Assembly (NCBI GenBank): GCA_029782135.1
Contig: JAKOVI010000075.1
Location: forward strand, 1-47,260
Origin: Bacillota bacterium
GTDB taxonomy: Bacteria > Bacillota > UBA4882 > UBA10575
Direction: 5' to 3'
Length of the DNA: 47,260 nucleotides
Under the pieces are notes generated by a model. That model ran no database searches and was not told the origin of the DNA. It saw nothing but the letters and a program-made list of their open reading frames with translations. Position 1 is the stretch's first letter, and the number at the start of each line of letters is the position of its first letter. A program made the translations under genes and the position numbers. This document shows positions 8,726 to 16,762 of the stretch, one piece after another.

Positions 8726-8754
8726 AGTATATGATTTAATCCCGGTTTTGTCAA
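8726..8754 (-). promoter_or_regulatory. Near-consensus sigma-A promoter of scfA
   Basis: On the minus strand TTGACA (8754-8749), a 17-base spacer and TATACT (8731-8726). It gives a leader of about 95 nt containing a small hairpin (ATCCC...GGGAT). The -35 box starts only about 35 bases after the stop of the phosphofructokinase gene. Confidence 0.8.
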
Positions 8755-8788
8755 TGCCCAAAGCACCTAGGAAGCGTTGCCCACCGCG

Positions 8789-9868
8789 TTACACCCCGAA
8801 CGAAATCCCGATGCTCCGCGCTGTTTTCACCAGTTCGCCCGCTGGCGGAACCGTTTTTAATTCTTTAATCGCTTCGGCAAGCGGAACCGCACCGATCTCC
8901 CAGCCTTGAAGACTGGTCATCATCCCAAACTTGCCGGCCAGCGCCAGTTCAACCGCAGCCACGCCATACCTGCTCGCCAGGATCCGGTCAAAAGCCGACG
9001 GTTTCCCGCCCCGCTGGAGATGGCCGAGGACGGTCACCCGCGTTTCAAACCCGGTCGCCGCTTCCAAATCGTTCGCCACTTTCTGGCCAATCCCGCCTAA
9101 CCGCACCGGTTCCGGACTCCCCTCGACGATCCGCTTTACAACCTGCGCGCCGTCTTTTGGCTTCGCTCCTTCGGCAACGACGACAATACTGAAATGGCGG
9201 CCGCGGTTCTTCCGCTCCATAACCTTCTCCACCACCCGGTCCAGGCAATAAGGGATCTCCGGGATCAGCACCACATCCGCACCGCCGGCAATCCCGGCTT
9301 GTAAAGCGATCCAGCCGGCATTTCTCCCCATGACCTCCAAGACCATAATCCGGTGGTGGGATTCGGCCGTGGTATGCAACTTTTCCAGGGCCTCCGTCGC
9401 CGTATCGATCGCGGTCATAAAACCAAAGGTCAGGTCGGTGGCGTTTAGATCGTTATCAATCGTCTTCGGCACCCCGATGATCTTGACGCCTTTCTTGATG
9501 AAATCATTCGCACAGGACAAGGTCCCGTCACCGCCGATCACGATCAAACAGTCCAGTTGGTGCGCTTCGAGATGCCGGACCGCCTGGTCGGAAAGGTCGG
9601 CATAGGTTACTTGCCCGTCCTGTTCGGTCCGGAAATGAAACGGATTGTCCCGGTTGGACGACCCAAGAATAGTGCCCCCCTTAATCAGAATCCCCACCAC
9701 TTCTTTGGGGGTCAATTGGAGATAATCGTTGAGCACCACCCCGCGGAAACCGTCACGGAAACCAATCACTTCGATTCCGTGTTCATCCGCCGTTTTGACA
9801 ATCGCCCGTAAAACCGCATTTAAGCCCGGGCAATCTCCTCCTCCCGTTAAAACGCCGATTCTTTTCAC
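8789..9868 (-). CDS. pfkA: 6-phosphofructokinase (ATP or PPi 'mixed' group)
   Basis: Phosphorylates fructose-6-phosphate to fructose-1,6-bisphosphate. The 359-residue product has GGGDCPGLN at the N-terminus, GGDGTLSCA near residue 104, PKTIDND near 124 with the catalytic Asp, and MGRNAGWIAL near 170. The donor site combines Gly (as in ATP enzymes) with Lys in PKTIDND (as in PPi enzymes). That pair is known from the actinobacterial-type ATP enzymes, so donor choice cannot be decided from sequence. The start is GTG at 9868 behind GGGAGG; the longer in-frame TTG at 9886 overlaps that ribosome-binding site. The MATE gene ends 29 bases upstream. Confidence 0.9.
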   Translation of the reverse strand: MKRIGVLTGGGDCPGLNAVLRAIVKTADEHGIEVIGFRDGFRGVVLNDYLQLTPKEVVGILIKGGTILGSSNRDNPFHFRTEQDGQVTYADLSDQAVRHLEAHQLDCLIVIGGDGTLSCANDFIKKGVKIIGVPKTIDNDLNATDLTFGFMTAIDTATEALEKLHTTAESHHRIMVLEVMGRNAGWIALQAGIAGGADVVLIPEIPYCLDRVVEKVMERKNRGRHFSIVVVAEGAKPKDGAQVVKRIVEGSPEPVRLGGIGQKVANDLEAATGFETRVTVLGHLQRGGKPSAFDRILASRYGVAAVELALAGKFGMMTSLQGWEIGAVPLAEAIKELKTVPPAGELVKTARSIGISFGV

Positions 9869-9897
9869 CGGATCTCCCTCCCCCAAGGCGTAATACT

Positions 9898-11322
9898 CTA
9901 ATTTTCTCCGGTATTGGCGGCCTGATCAACCTTTCCCACCCGGGCCCGGACATATTGCCATTTCCCGGAGGTGAACCGGAAGAAAATGAGGAATGAACGG
10001 GTATATTGGTCCAGGACAAAGGCAACCCACGCCCCAATCAGGCCCCAGTTGAAAACATGCACGAAAATATAGGCAATCAAGACCCGGAAGAGCCAGATAC
10101 TGGAGGCGGATGCAAACAAGGGAAAGACCGTATCACCGGCCCCCCGCAAGGCCCCGGCCAACGTAAACTGGGTGGACTGCCCTGGTAAGGAAAGGGCAAA
10201 GATCTTCAGAATGGTCCCCGCCATCCCGGCCACGACCAGATCGGAGGTGTACAAGCGGGCTAAAGAATGGGAAAAAAGGATAAACAAGCACCCAACAAAA
10301 CACGCAACCGCGACAGCAATCCGGTGAACCGTATGGGCACACCGTTCCGCCCGGGGTACATCGCCGGCGCCCAGGCTCTGCCCGACCAGCGTGGTCGAAG
10401 CAACCGAAAAGGCCATGCTCGGAGCAAAGGCCAAACTACTGATATTTATGCCAATCTGGTGGGCGGCAAAACTTAAAGTCCCCAGGGCGGAAACGGTCCG
10501 GGCGAACATCATGATCCCGCTCTGGAGGACAAACTGTTCCAGGGCCGCCGGTACACCGATCTGGAATATTTTCCTGATGAGCGCCAGATTTGGCCGGTAA
10601 TTATCTTTAAACCGCAACTTGATCTTCGTTTGCGGCAAAAAATAAACGACAAACAAACCGGCCAGGCAAGCCAGCAAGCGGGAAAGCGAAGTGGAAAGCG
10701 CCGCCCCGGCCACTCCCAATTGCGGGAAACCCAATTTCCCATAGATCAGTACATAATTGCCGAAAACATTCAGAAGGTTGCTGCCGACATTGTAGAGCAT
10801 CGGGATTCTGGTTTCGCCCGCACCCCGGAGCGACGCGGTAATCCCCATCGTCATCGCCTGGAAGAGCAACCCGCCGGCCACAATCCGAAAGTATGCCACC
10901 GCCATCCCCATCGTATCAGGGCCGGCGCCCATGAACCGGACAATCGGGCGGGCACTGCAGAACCCAACCGCACTCATGATAATCCCCAACAACAAGTTAA
11001 CGACAAGCGTTTGGCGTGTAACGGCACACGCATCATTAATGTTTTTTCCCCCGATATTCCAAGCCACCAAAGTAGTGGTCCCGATATTAACCGCCGCAAA
11101 AACTGCCAGGAGAAGCATAAAAGGCTGACGGGTCAAGCCAACCGCCGCAATTGCCGCCGGACCCAACCCCCCCACCATCATCATATCCACCATCTCAAAC
11201 AAGGTCGACATGACCAATTCAATAAACGCCGGAGCAGTGATGGTAATGATCTCTTGCCATAACGGCTGCGAACGGAAACTCAAACCTGCCTGGATTTTTG
11301 CTCTCAACACTGGTTGCTTCAA
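9898..11322 (-). CDS. MATE-family multidrug/cation exporter
   Basis: Inner-membrane exporter of 474 residues with about twelve hydrophobic helices in two similar halves. MATE hallmarks include an early P-A-F-I-E-L segment, VDMMMVGGLGPAAIAAVGL, and the half-two VGQSLGAGDVPRAER. The start is TTG at 11322 with GGAGG eight bases before it; an in-frame TTG at 11337 overlaps that ribosome-binding site. It is probably co-transcribed with the phosphofructokinase gene. Upstream is an extended -10 (TGATATAAT on the minus strand) at about 11380-11390. Substrate is not readable. Confidence 0.9.
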   Translation of the reverse strand: MKQPVLRAKIQAGLSFRSQPLWQEIITITAPAFIELVMSTLFEMVDMMMVGGLGPAAIAAVGLTRQPFMLLLAVFAAVNIGTTTLVAWNIGGKNINDACAVTRQTLVVNLLLGIIMSAVGFCSARPIVRFMGAGPDTMGMAVAYFRIVAGGLLFQAMTMGITASLRGAGETRIPMLYNVGSNLLNVFGNYVLIYGKLGFPQLGVAGAALSTSLSRLLACLAGLFVVYFLPQTKIKLRFKDNYRPNLALIRKIFQIGVPAALEQFVLQSGIMMFARTVSALGTLSFAAHQIGINISSLAFAPSMAFSVASTTLVGQSLGAGDVPRAERCAHTVHRIAVAVACFVGCLFILFSHSLARLYTSDLVVAGMAGTILKIFALSLPGQSTQFTLAGALRGAGDTVFPLFASASSIWLFRVLIAYIFVHVFNWGLIGAWVAFVLDQYTRSFLIFFRFTSGKWQYVRARVGKVDQAANTGEN

Positions 11323-11483
11323 CCCGCTTTCCTCCAATTGTTAACATAATGAAAGCTGTATACGATGTTACATTACCACCATTATATCACCTTTTTCTCT
11401 ACTTTTTTGGAGTAAAACACTTCTTTAGGTTACTACTGGGTTAACAAGTTCGGGTTGACATTCGTTGCCAAGGCACGAAGACA

Positions 11484-11510
11484 TAAAAAAAGGCTACCCC
11501 TGGGGTAGCC
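11484..11510 (-). terminator. Terminator of the queuosine operon
   Basis: A GGCTACC/GGTAGCC stem (11492-11510) is followed on the minus strand by seven T residues, about 10 bases beyond the queF stop. Confidence 0.85.
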
Positions 11511-11520
11511 CCGTTCCTGT

Positions 11521-11919
11521 TCACGCGTCTGTTTGCCGATCCACTCTCGCTTTGGCGACCAGTTTAATCCCGCCCCGCGGTTTTTGCGTCACTGTTACTT
11601 CCACCCAGAAAGGTTGGCAGGCGGCCGCTATGTCCTTGGCGATTTGCGCTGCCAACGCTTCACAGAATACCCCTTCCTCCCGGAAACTCCACAGATAAAG
11701 CTTCAAACTCTTACTCTCAATACAGGCCTGATCCGGCGCATACTCAATCGTCACCGTCTCCCAATCAGGCTGGCCGGTGACCGGGCAAATGCTGGTCACT
11801 TCATCGCTCTCCATCACCACCGTCTCAACCCCGTCCGGCTTCGGAAAGGTATCAAGGTTCCGGGAAGGTTGCCGCACCGTTTTTCCCAAAACGGCAAAAT
11901 CACTTTTCGGCTTCGTCAT
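11521..11919 (-). CDS. queF: NADPH-dependent preQ0 reductase QueF (unimodular type)
   Basis: Reduces the nitrile of 7-cyano-7-deazaguanine (preQ0) to preQ1 in queuosine synthesis. The 132-residue product has the catalytic motif SICPVTGQPD with the nucleophilic Cys45 and general acid Asp52. Next come ESKSLKLYLWSFR, which binds substrate and dimerises, and a C-terminal KPRGGI segment. Length and layout match the short YkvM-type enzyme. The ATG overlaps the upstream stop as ATGA, so it is coupled to the transporter and shares its riboswitch-bearing leader. Confidence 0.95.
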   Translation of the reverse strand: MTKPKSDFAVLGKTVRQPSRNLDTFPKPDGVETVVMESDEVTSICPVTGQPDWETVTIEYAPDQACIESKSLKLYLWSFREEGVFCEALAAQIAKDIAAACQPFWVEVTVTQKPRGGIKLVAKARVDRQTDA

Positions 11920-12623
11920 TTATCCCGCCTCCAGTTTAAGCTAAATGGATTATACTCGACATCATAATCAAAAACGTCCAGCTGTTCCCGGCGCTTAATC
12001 CAGCGTACCACCACATAGGTTAAGGGAGTAACGGCAATTTCATACGCCACTTTCCATAAATACTGCGCCAGCATCAGCGCCCAGAGCACCGTCTGGGGCA
12101 TTGTTCCGAAAAAGGCCACGGTGATAAATAAGAAGGTATCGATCCCTTCCCCGACGATCGTCGAGGCGATCGTACGCAACCATAACCAGCGCCCTTTCGT
12201 TTTCACCTTGAGCTTGGAGAGGAGCACCGCATTGATCAGCTCGCCAACAAAATAGGCCGCGATCGAAGCAGCCACCAGCCTGGGCGTCGTCCCCAAAACG
12301 GTCCGGTAAGCCGGTTGGGCTTGCCAGAACTCCGGATAAGGCAATGCCAGGGTTAAGGCAAAGACCAACGCCATGAATATATTGGCGAATAAACCGAGCC
12401 AGATGGTGAAGCGCGCTTGCTTAAACCCGTAAACCTCAGTCAAAATATCACCGGTAATGTAGGTTAAAGGAAAGAGAAAGACGGCCGCGGGCAGTGTTAC
12501 CCCAAAGAAAGTCGCCATCTTACCGGCAACGATGTTGGAGAGCAAAAGGGTGGTAATGAAAAAAGAGGAGAGAAAAAGATAACAAGGGGTTAAAGTGGAT
12601 CTTTGTTCTTGTTGGTTCAACAT
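11916..12623 (-). CDS. Queuosine precursor transporter, COG1738/YhhQ family
   Basis: Membrane protein of 235 residues with about six hydrophobic helices, expected to import preQ0 or preQ1. Family features include GVTLPAAVFLFPLTYITGDILTEVYG near residue 50 and a later GEGIDTFLFI. The ATG at 12623 follows GGAGGTGTTA; the longer in-frame start at 12662 lies inside the proposed riboswitch and is rejected. The 3' end overlaps queF. Its product would supply QueF with preQ0, so the two genes make a salvage-and-reduce unit controlled by the end product preQ1. Confidence 0.9.
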   Translation of the reverse strand: MLNQQEQRSTLTPCYLFLSSFFITTLLLSNIVAGKMATFFGVTLPAAVFLFPLTYITGDILTEVYGFKQARFTIWLGLFANIFMALVFALTLALPYPEFWQAQPAYRTVLGTTPRLVAASIAAYFVGELINAVLLSKLKVKTKGRWLWLRTIASTIVGEGIDTFLFITVAFFGTMPQTVLWALMLAQYLWKVAYEIAVTPLTYVVVRWIKRREQLDVFDYDVEYNPFSLNWRRDK

Positions 12624-12628
12624 TAACA

Positions 12629-12668
12629 CCTCCAGTTTTGTTGACGCGGGTTTTCTGGACAACCGCGT
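12629..12668 (-). promoter_or_regulatory. Probable preQ1-I riboswitch
   Basis: On the minus strand a 6-bp stem ACGCGG (12668-12663) / CCGCGT (12649-12644) encloses a 13-base loop, followed by the A-rich tail CAACAAAAC and the ribosome-binding site. CCAG in the loop (12658-12655) can pair with CTGG (12635-12632), which overlaps GGAGG, making an H-type pseudoknot that hides the site. This layout and the AACAAAAC tail closely resemble class I preQ1 aptamers such as that of Thermoanaerobacter. Two overlapping TATAAT boxes (12685-12675) put transcription start a few bases before the stem. A transporter and QueF downstream are the expected cargo. Confidence 0.72.
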
Positions 12669-12809
12669 AGGTTTATTATATTATAACCTTTTTCTCTTTT
12701 CCAGCCTGAATTCATCAGTTTTATTTGCATAGTTTTTAAAGATCAATGTTCGAACACACCTACGCCAAGCAATGCGCGAAATATATTCACCCAAGTTTTG
12801 ACGTTTAAA

Positions 12810-12838
12810 TTGCCTCCCGTCGCCGCTTGGTGTATTAT
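12810..12838 (+). promoter_or_regulatory. Promoter of the LiaF-like gene
   Basis: TTGCCT, a 17-base spacer and TATTAT. The leader of about 130 nt contains a GCCGGT-ATTT-ACCGGC hairpin around 12889-12904. This and the divergent riboswitch account for the gene-free stretch 12686-12972. Confidence 0.5.
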
Positions 12839-12972
12839 GGTATTGGGGCGTCGGTAGCTACCTTTATCAGTCGCGTTCCCTCTTTTATTGCCGGTATTTA
12901 CCGGCCTATAAATCCCAGTCAAAAGAACACCTGGTCATTGGTTAATGAAAAGGGAAAGACGGAGGAATCTGA

Positions 12973-13893
12973 ATGAAACCAGTTAACTTTCTGCTGGGTC
13001 TTTTTCTGCTTTTATTGGGTACCGTTTTCTTCATGAACAGCTTGGGCTACCGTTCATGGATTATGCTGCGCCTGTTGCCGCTCATCGGACCGATCTTCCT
13101 CATCCTGCTCGGCCTCGGCCTCCTCTGGAGAGGGACCATTCCCCGGGGAATTGCCGTGCTGCTTATCCTCCTCTTCGTCGGCACGACAGTGGCCTTATTT
13201 TTAGTCGATCCCCGGTTTAGTCCGGTCCAGAAGGCTGAAACTCACTTGCAGATCGACTTCGCCACTTACCCGGAACTCTCCGCCGGCAAACTAAATCTTA
13301 AATACGGAGCCGGGGAATTAACGTTCGGAACCACTACTGAATACTGGGCGGAAGCCCGCTTCCGGGGATTACCCGCCGTCACCGGTGTCGCGGAGAAAAA
13401 CCGGAAACTCCACCTTGATTTGAAGCCGGAAGTGGATACCGGGTGGCCATGGCGCACTGTCCGCCCACGGCCGGTCTGGGAAGTTAAGCTCTCACCCCAA
13501 CTGCCCTGGGAGATTGAGCTCAAAACCGGCGCGGTCAAAGGAGACCTGAACTTGACGGGGATTCCCCTCCGCCAACTAGACCTGAAACTTGGCGCCGGCG
13601 CGATGACGCTCAAACTGGGCGGTAATGGGCAACAAGCTTTGGTAAAAATCAAAGCAGGGGCCTCCTCGCTCCGGATTGTCGCCCCGACCAATACAGGCTT
13701 AAGTGTAAAACTGGACGGGGCGGTCAACAAAACCAACATGGAAGCGTTCGGACTCATCCTCACCAATCAACGCTATGTTTCCGATAATTACGAGACCGCA
13801 ACCGAGCGGATCGATCTTGAACTCGCGATCGCGGTCAGTAATTTGGAGATTATCCGGATCCCGGACCCGGCAGACACGGGATCAGATATTTAA
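12973..13893 (+). CDS. LiaF/DUF5668-like membrane protein with beta-rich C-terminal domain
   Basis: A 306-residue protein with three to four N-terminal hydrophobic helices (about 5-80) followed by a soluble domain. That domain is rich in short beta repeats (LNLKYGAGELTFG, LDLKLGAGAMTLKLGG, KAGASSLRIVAP), typical of 'toast-rack'/cell-wall-active antibiotic response proteins. Such proteins often sense envelope stress with LiaRS-type systems, but no two-component pair lies next to this gene. It starts at ATG 12973 behind GGAGG, has its own promoter and ends at a strong terminator, so it is monocistronic. The precise role is unknown. Confidence 0.75.
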   Translation: MKPVNFLLGLFLLLLGTVFFMNSLGYRSWIMLRLLPLIGPIFLILLGLGLLWRGTIPRGIAVLLILLFVGTTVALFLVDPRFSPVQKAETHLQIDFATYPELSAGKLNLKYGAGELTFGTTTEYWAEARFRGLPAVTGVAEKNRKLHLDLKPEVDTGWPWRTVRPRPVWEVKLSPQLPWEIELKTGAVKGDLNLTGIPLRQLDLKLGAGAMTLKLGGNGQQALVKIKAGASSLRIVAPTNTGLSVKLDGAVNKTNMEAFGLILTNQRYVSDNYETATERIDLELAIAVSNLEIIRIPDPADTGSDI

Positions 13894-13930
13894 GAATCAT
13901 AAGCTCTGAAAAAGCGAGCAACAGATCATG

Positions 13931-13961
13931 AAAAAAAGACTGCCTAACGGCAGTCTTTTTT
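13931..13961 (+). terminator. Intrinsic terminator, probably bidirectional
   Basis: AAAAAGACTGCC-TAAC-GGCAGTCTTTTT: a perfect stem flanked by A and T runs, between the LiaF-like gene and the convergent metallo-hydrolase remnant. Confidence 0.85.
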
Positions 13962-14062
13962 ACTCTGTATTCCCCGGCATTTGCAGACAAGTCATCAAGC
14001 ATCCTTACTGAGCAGCAAGTTTACGCCTCATCTAAGAAGCACTTTACTTTTTAATTTCTTAT

Positions 14063-14578
14063 CTAAGCTATTGTTCCATCAGGATATTTCTCCCACAGCA
14101 TCCAGTCATGCCCCGGAATTATGAAATCTCCACGTTGTCTGATGACCCGGTGGGCGGTCACCAATTCACCGATATTCCAAATGTTGCCTGCGGGGCCTGG
14201 CCAATCATAGTTCCAGTTATCATACTTACAGATGACATCACCAGTTATGACGGCTATTCCCTTGTCTGTCTTCACGGCAACCACTTGGCTCCCCGGAGTA
14301 TGGCCACCGACTTTCCAAACTTCTACTCCATCGACGATTTTGGCGTCTCCGTCTAAAACAGTAGTACGGTCAGCGACTTCGGTAATACAACTTCTCATTT
14401 CATCAAAGAAATGAGGGGCATACTTTGGAGCGGTTAAAGCCAGGTGAATATCCTCTTTTTGCATATAAAACCGGGCTTTTTTGAAGAGTTTGTTTCCGCC
14501 GACATGGTCCCAATGCAAATGGGTATTAATTACGATCTCGATTTCATCCGGACTGAAAGCCGCCGTTGCTCGATGCAA
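14063..14578 (-). pseudogene. 5'-truncated metallo-beta-lactamase-fold hydrolase (AHL-lactonase-like)
   Basis: The frame opens inside the terminator hairpin of the upstream gene and carries INTHLHWDHVGGN at about residue 20. Full-length members of the lactonase-like family have this HxHxDH motif near residue 100, so roughly 80 N-terminal residues (first beta-sheet) are missing. Later metal ligands remain: a GHTPGS stretch, TGDV and IIPGHDW. The ATG belongs to the hairpin and no ribosome-binding site precedes it. The sequence from AAFSPDEIEIV onward looks native, so the junction lies near 14555-14560. It is most simply a deletion remnant; weak expression of a shortened protein cannot be excluded. 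Confidence 0.75.
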
Positions 14579-14585
14579 CGGCGGC
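14559..14585. terminator. Terminator hairpin at the deletion junction
   Basis: A 10-bp perfect stem GCCGCCGTTG / CAACGGCGGC with a 7-base loop is followed on the + strand by six T residues and on the minus strand by only TTTC. It lies just past the stop of the PanE-like gene, so it is probably that gene's terminator whose T-tract was lost when the hydrolase fragment was joined. Confidence 0.7.
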
Positions 14586-14603
14586 TTTTTTATTAGGTCA
14601 GCC

Positions 14604-15521
14604 TCATGCCCGGTATGTTTTTTCCAAAGTCTGAATCATCCGTAGCAAACAATCATTCACCGGTGTTGCCACCCCGTATTCCTTGCCTAAAGCCACGACC
14701 GTCCCGGCGAAAATCTCGACTTCCGTTTTCCGGCCGGCCTCAACATCCTGCAACATGGAGGTCTTTCCCTCCGGCGCCAGCTTGGCAATCGCCTCCCGGT
14801 AACCACGGATATCATCTTCGGTCAGGTTAATCCCTTTTTTCTCTGCGATCGGGAGCACTTCACGGCAGGCCATCTCCATTAATTCCCGCGCCTCCCCGAT
14901 CGTTTGGAAGACACCGTAAGGGGCTTTCAACACGGCGGATACCTGGTTCAGGCCGACATTCAGCATGAATTTCCACCATTGTTCCCGCAGCATGTCTCCG
15001 GGAACCCGGTGCGGAATCCCGGTCCGCGCAAACACTTCCTTCACCGCTTGCACCCGCGGCGAATAGGTCAAATTCTGTTTCTCCCCGAAGACCAGCGTGC
15101 CATAGGTTGTAAACCGGGTAGCCCGCCCTTCCCGCGTCGCGTCAATCCCCACCACAAAAGCATAGAGTAACTTCTCCATTCCAAACGCCCGCCCCAGGAT
15201 CTCTTCACTCATGATCCCGTTCAGGAGGGAAAGAATGATCGTCTGCTCGCCAATGAAGGGGCGCATCAGTTCGATTGCGGCGGGTAAATGATGCTGCTTG
15301 ACCGCCACAAGCATCAGGTCAACCGGTCCGGACGCCATCGCCGGCGTCACCAGATTAAACCGGTACGCGGTTCCGTTCACGAACACACCCTGCGTGCGAT
15401 ATTCTTCATAACGGGCAGGATCAACAATTACTTTCACCAGATCCGGTTCGACGCTCTGCATTTTGGCCGCGTATACGCTGCCCACCGCACCCAGCCCAAT
15501 CAGTCCAACACTTTGAATCAA
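14604..15521 (-). CDS. panE: Ketopantoate reductase-family protein
   Basis: NADPH-dependent reductase of the 2-dehydropantoate 2-reductase (ApbA/PanE) family, which makes pantoate for coenzyme A. The 305-residue product has the Rossmann GLIGLGAVGSVYAAK at the N-terminus, VKQHHLPAAIE near residue 75, and the C-terminal helical domain with EQWWKFMLNVGLNQ, which carries the catalytic Lys region, near 170. The start is TTG at 15521 with AAAGGAGA about 12 bases upstream. No panB or panC is adjacent, so the reaction could be on a related 2-keto acid. The family call is firm and the exact substrate is not. Confidence 0.85.
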   Translation of the reverse strand: MIQSVGLIGLGAVGSVYAAKMQSVEPDLVKVIVDPARYEEYRTQGVFVNGTAYRFNLVTPAMASGPVDLMLVAVKQHHLPAAIELMRPFIGEQTIILSLLNGIMSEEILGRAFGMEKLLYAFVVGIDATREGRATRFTTYGTLVFGEKQNLTYSPRVQAVKEVFARTGIPHRVPGDMLREQWWKFMLNVGLNQVSAVLKAPYGVFQTIGEARELMEMACREVLPIAEKKGINLTEDDIRGYREAIAKLAPEGKTSMLQDVEAGRKTEVEIFAGTVVALGKEYGVATPVNDCLLRMIQTLEKTYRA

Positions 15522-15645
15522 TGCCCTTAACAGTCTCCTTTCATAGAAAATCCAGTTTGTCGTCTTGGCTTGGGACCTTACGCCAACTTCATAAAACCTT
15601 CCTTGCTAACCATTTCCAAAGTGAACGAAGATTAAAGATCCTAAC

Positions 15646-15679
15646 GGGGCATTGCGAAAGCCCCTTCCCTTTTTCGCAA
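15646..15679 (+). other. Two mutually exclusive hairpins
   Basis: GGGGC (15646-15650) pairs with GCCCC (15660-15664), while TTGCGAAA (15652-15659) inside that loop pairs with TTTCGCAA (15672-15679). The two helices cannot form together. The element lies 125 bases upstream of the EamA exporter; a TAAAAT box follows at about 15687, so it may be promoter-proximal DNA or a leader switch. Confidence 0.35.
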
Positions 15680-15803
15680 GCTATGGTAAAATAATGCTTA
15701 TCATGTTTCTCCGGCGTGAACATTCTTTCAAAAAAAGGAACACGGGAAAATTACTGCTTCATTGCCATCACAGACATTATTTATAGATAGGAAGTGTCAC
15801 CGC

Positions 15804-16703
15804 ATGAAGATCCGTCCTTACGCAGCTGCCGGCCTTTCATCGATCATCTTTGGTTTTTCTTTTATGTTCACGAAAGGCGCTCTGAAATATGTCACACCCA
15901 ATCAGTTACTGGCCTTCCGCTTCACGGTGGCGGCCCTCGTCATGACTCTCTTCTGGGCTCTCCGCCTCATTAAACTTGATTTCCGGGGCCGCAACTTAAA
16001 GGGTGTTCTTCTTTTGGCATTCGTCCAACCGGTTCTTTATTTTTGTTTTGAAACAACCGGGGTCAACCTGACCACCGCTTCGGAAGCCGGGCTGATGATC
16101 GCCCTGATTCCGGTCTTCGTTACACTCCTGGGGGCCTTGTTCCTCAAAGAGATTCCCACCCTCCGCCAACTGTTTTATATCATCCTGTCCGTGGTTGGGG
16201 TCGTAACCATCGTCAGCGGTGGAAAGGGAATCACCGCCTCCGGTCATACCATTGGTCTCCTGGCGCTCCTGGGAGCAGTCCTTGCAGCGGCGGTCTATGA
16301 TATCCTTTCCCGGTGGCTCTCCGCCCAATTCCGCCCGGTCGAGCTCACCTTTGTCATGATGTGGTTCGGCGCCCTCTTCTTCGACGCTGCTGTCCTGCTT
16401 GAAATATGGCGGATAGGAGAGCCGCTCCAACTCTTGTCCTTACTCCAAAGAAGAGAGGTCTGGTCGGCCGTCTTCTATTTGGGGATCTTCTCCTCAATTG
16501 GCGCTTTCTTCTGCACCAACTATGCACTTTCTCAGATCGAGGCTTCCCGGACGGCGGTCTTTGCCGATCTTTCCACGATTATCTCGGTCGTGGCCGGCAT
16601 CGCTTTCCTGGGGGAACCTTTCTATCTGTACCACCTCGCCGGCGGCGCGCTGATCCTGGTTGGCGTCTGGGGGACCAACCACTTCGGCCGTCATTTAAAG
16701 TAA
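15804..16703 (+). CDS. EamA/DMT-superfamily permease
   Basis: Drug/metabolite transporter-type exporter of 299 residues with ten hydrophobic helices in two EamA repeats (about 5-140 and 150-295). Typical features are FGFSFMFTKGALKYVTPNQLLAFR in helix 1-2 and a second-half AVFADLSTIISVVAGIAFLGE. I chose the ATG at 15804 (MKIRPY) behind GGAAGTG; the in-frame ATG at 15762 adds 14 residues unlike the family. Substrate cannot be read; relatives export amino acids or metabolites. A GCGGAAA...TTTCCGC hairpin at about 16709-16747 lies between its stop and the convergent gene. Confidence 0.85.
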   Translation: MKIRPYAAAGLSSIIFGFSFMFTKGALKYVTPNQLLAFRFTVAALVMTLFWALRLIKLDFRGRNLKGVLLLAFVQPVLYFCFETTGVNLTTASEAGLMIALIPVFVTLLGALFLKEIPTLRQLFYIILSVVGVVTIVSGGKGITASGHTIGLLALLGAVLAAAVYDILSRWLSAQFRPVELTFVMMWFGALFFDAAVLLEIWRIGEPLQLLSLLQRREVWSAVFYLGIFSSIGAFFCTNYALSQIEASRTAVFADLSTIISVVAGIAFLGEPFYLYHLAGGALILVGVWGTNHFGRHLK

Positions 16704-16762
16704 GAACAGCGGAAACGCAAATTACCCAGCGTGAAACGCGCTTTCCGCCTTACTTTTCTCGC

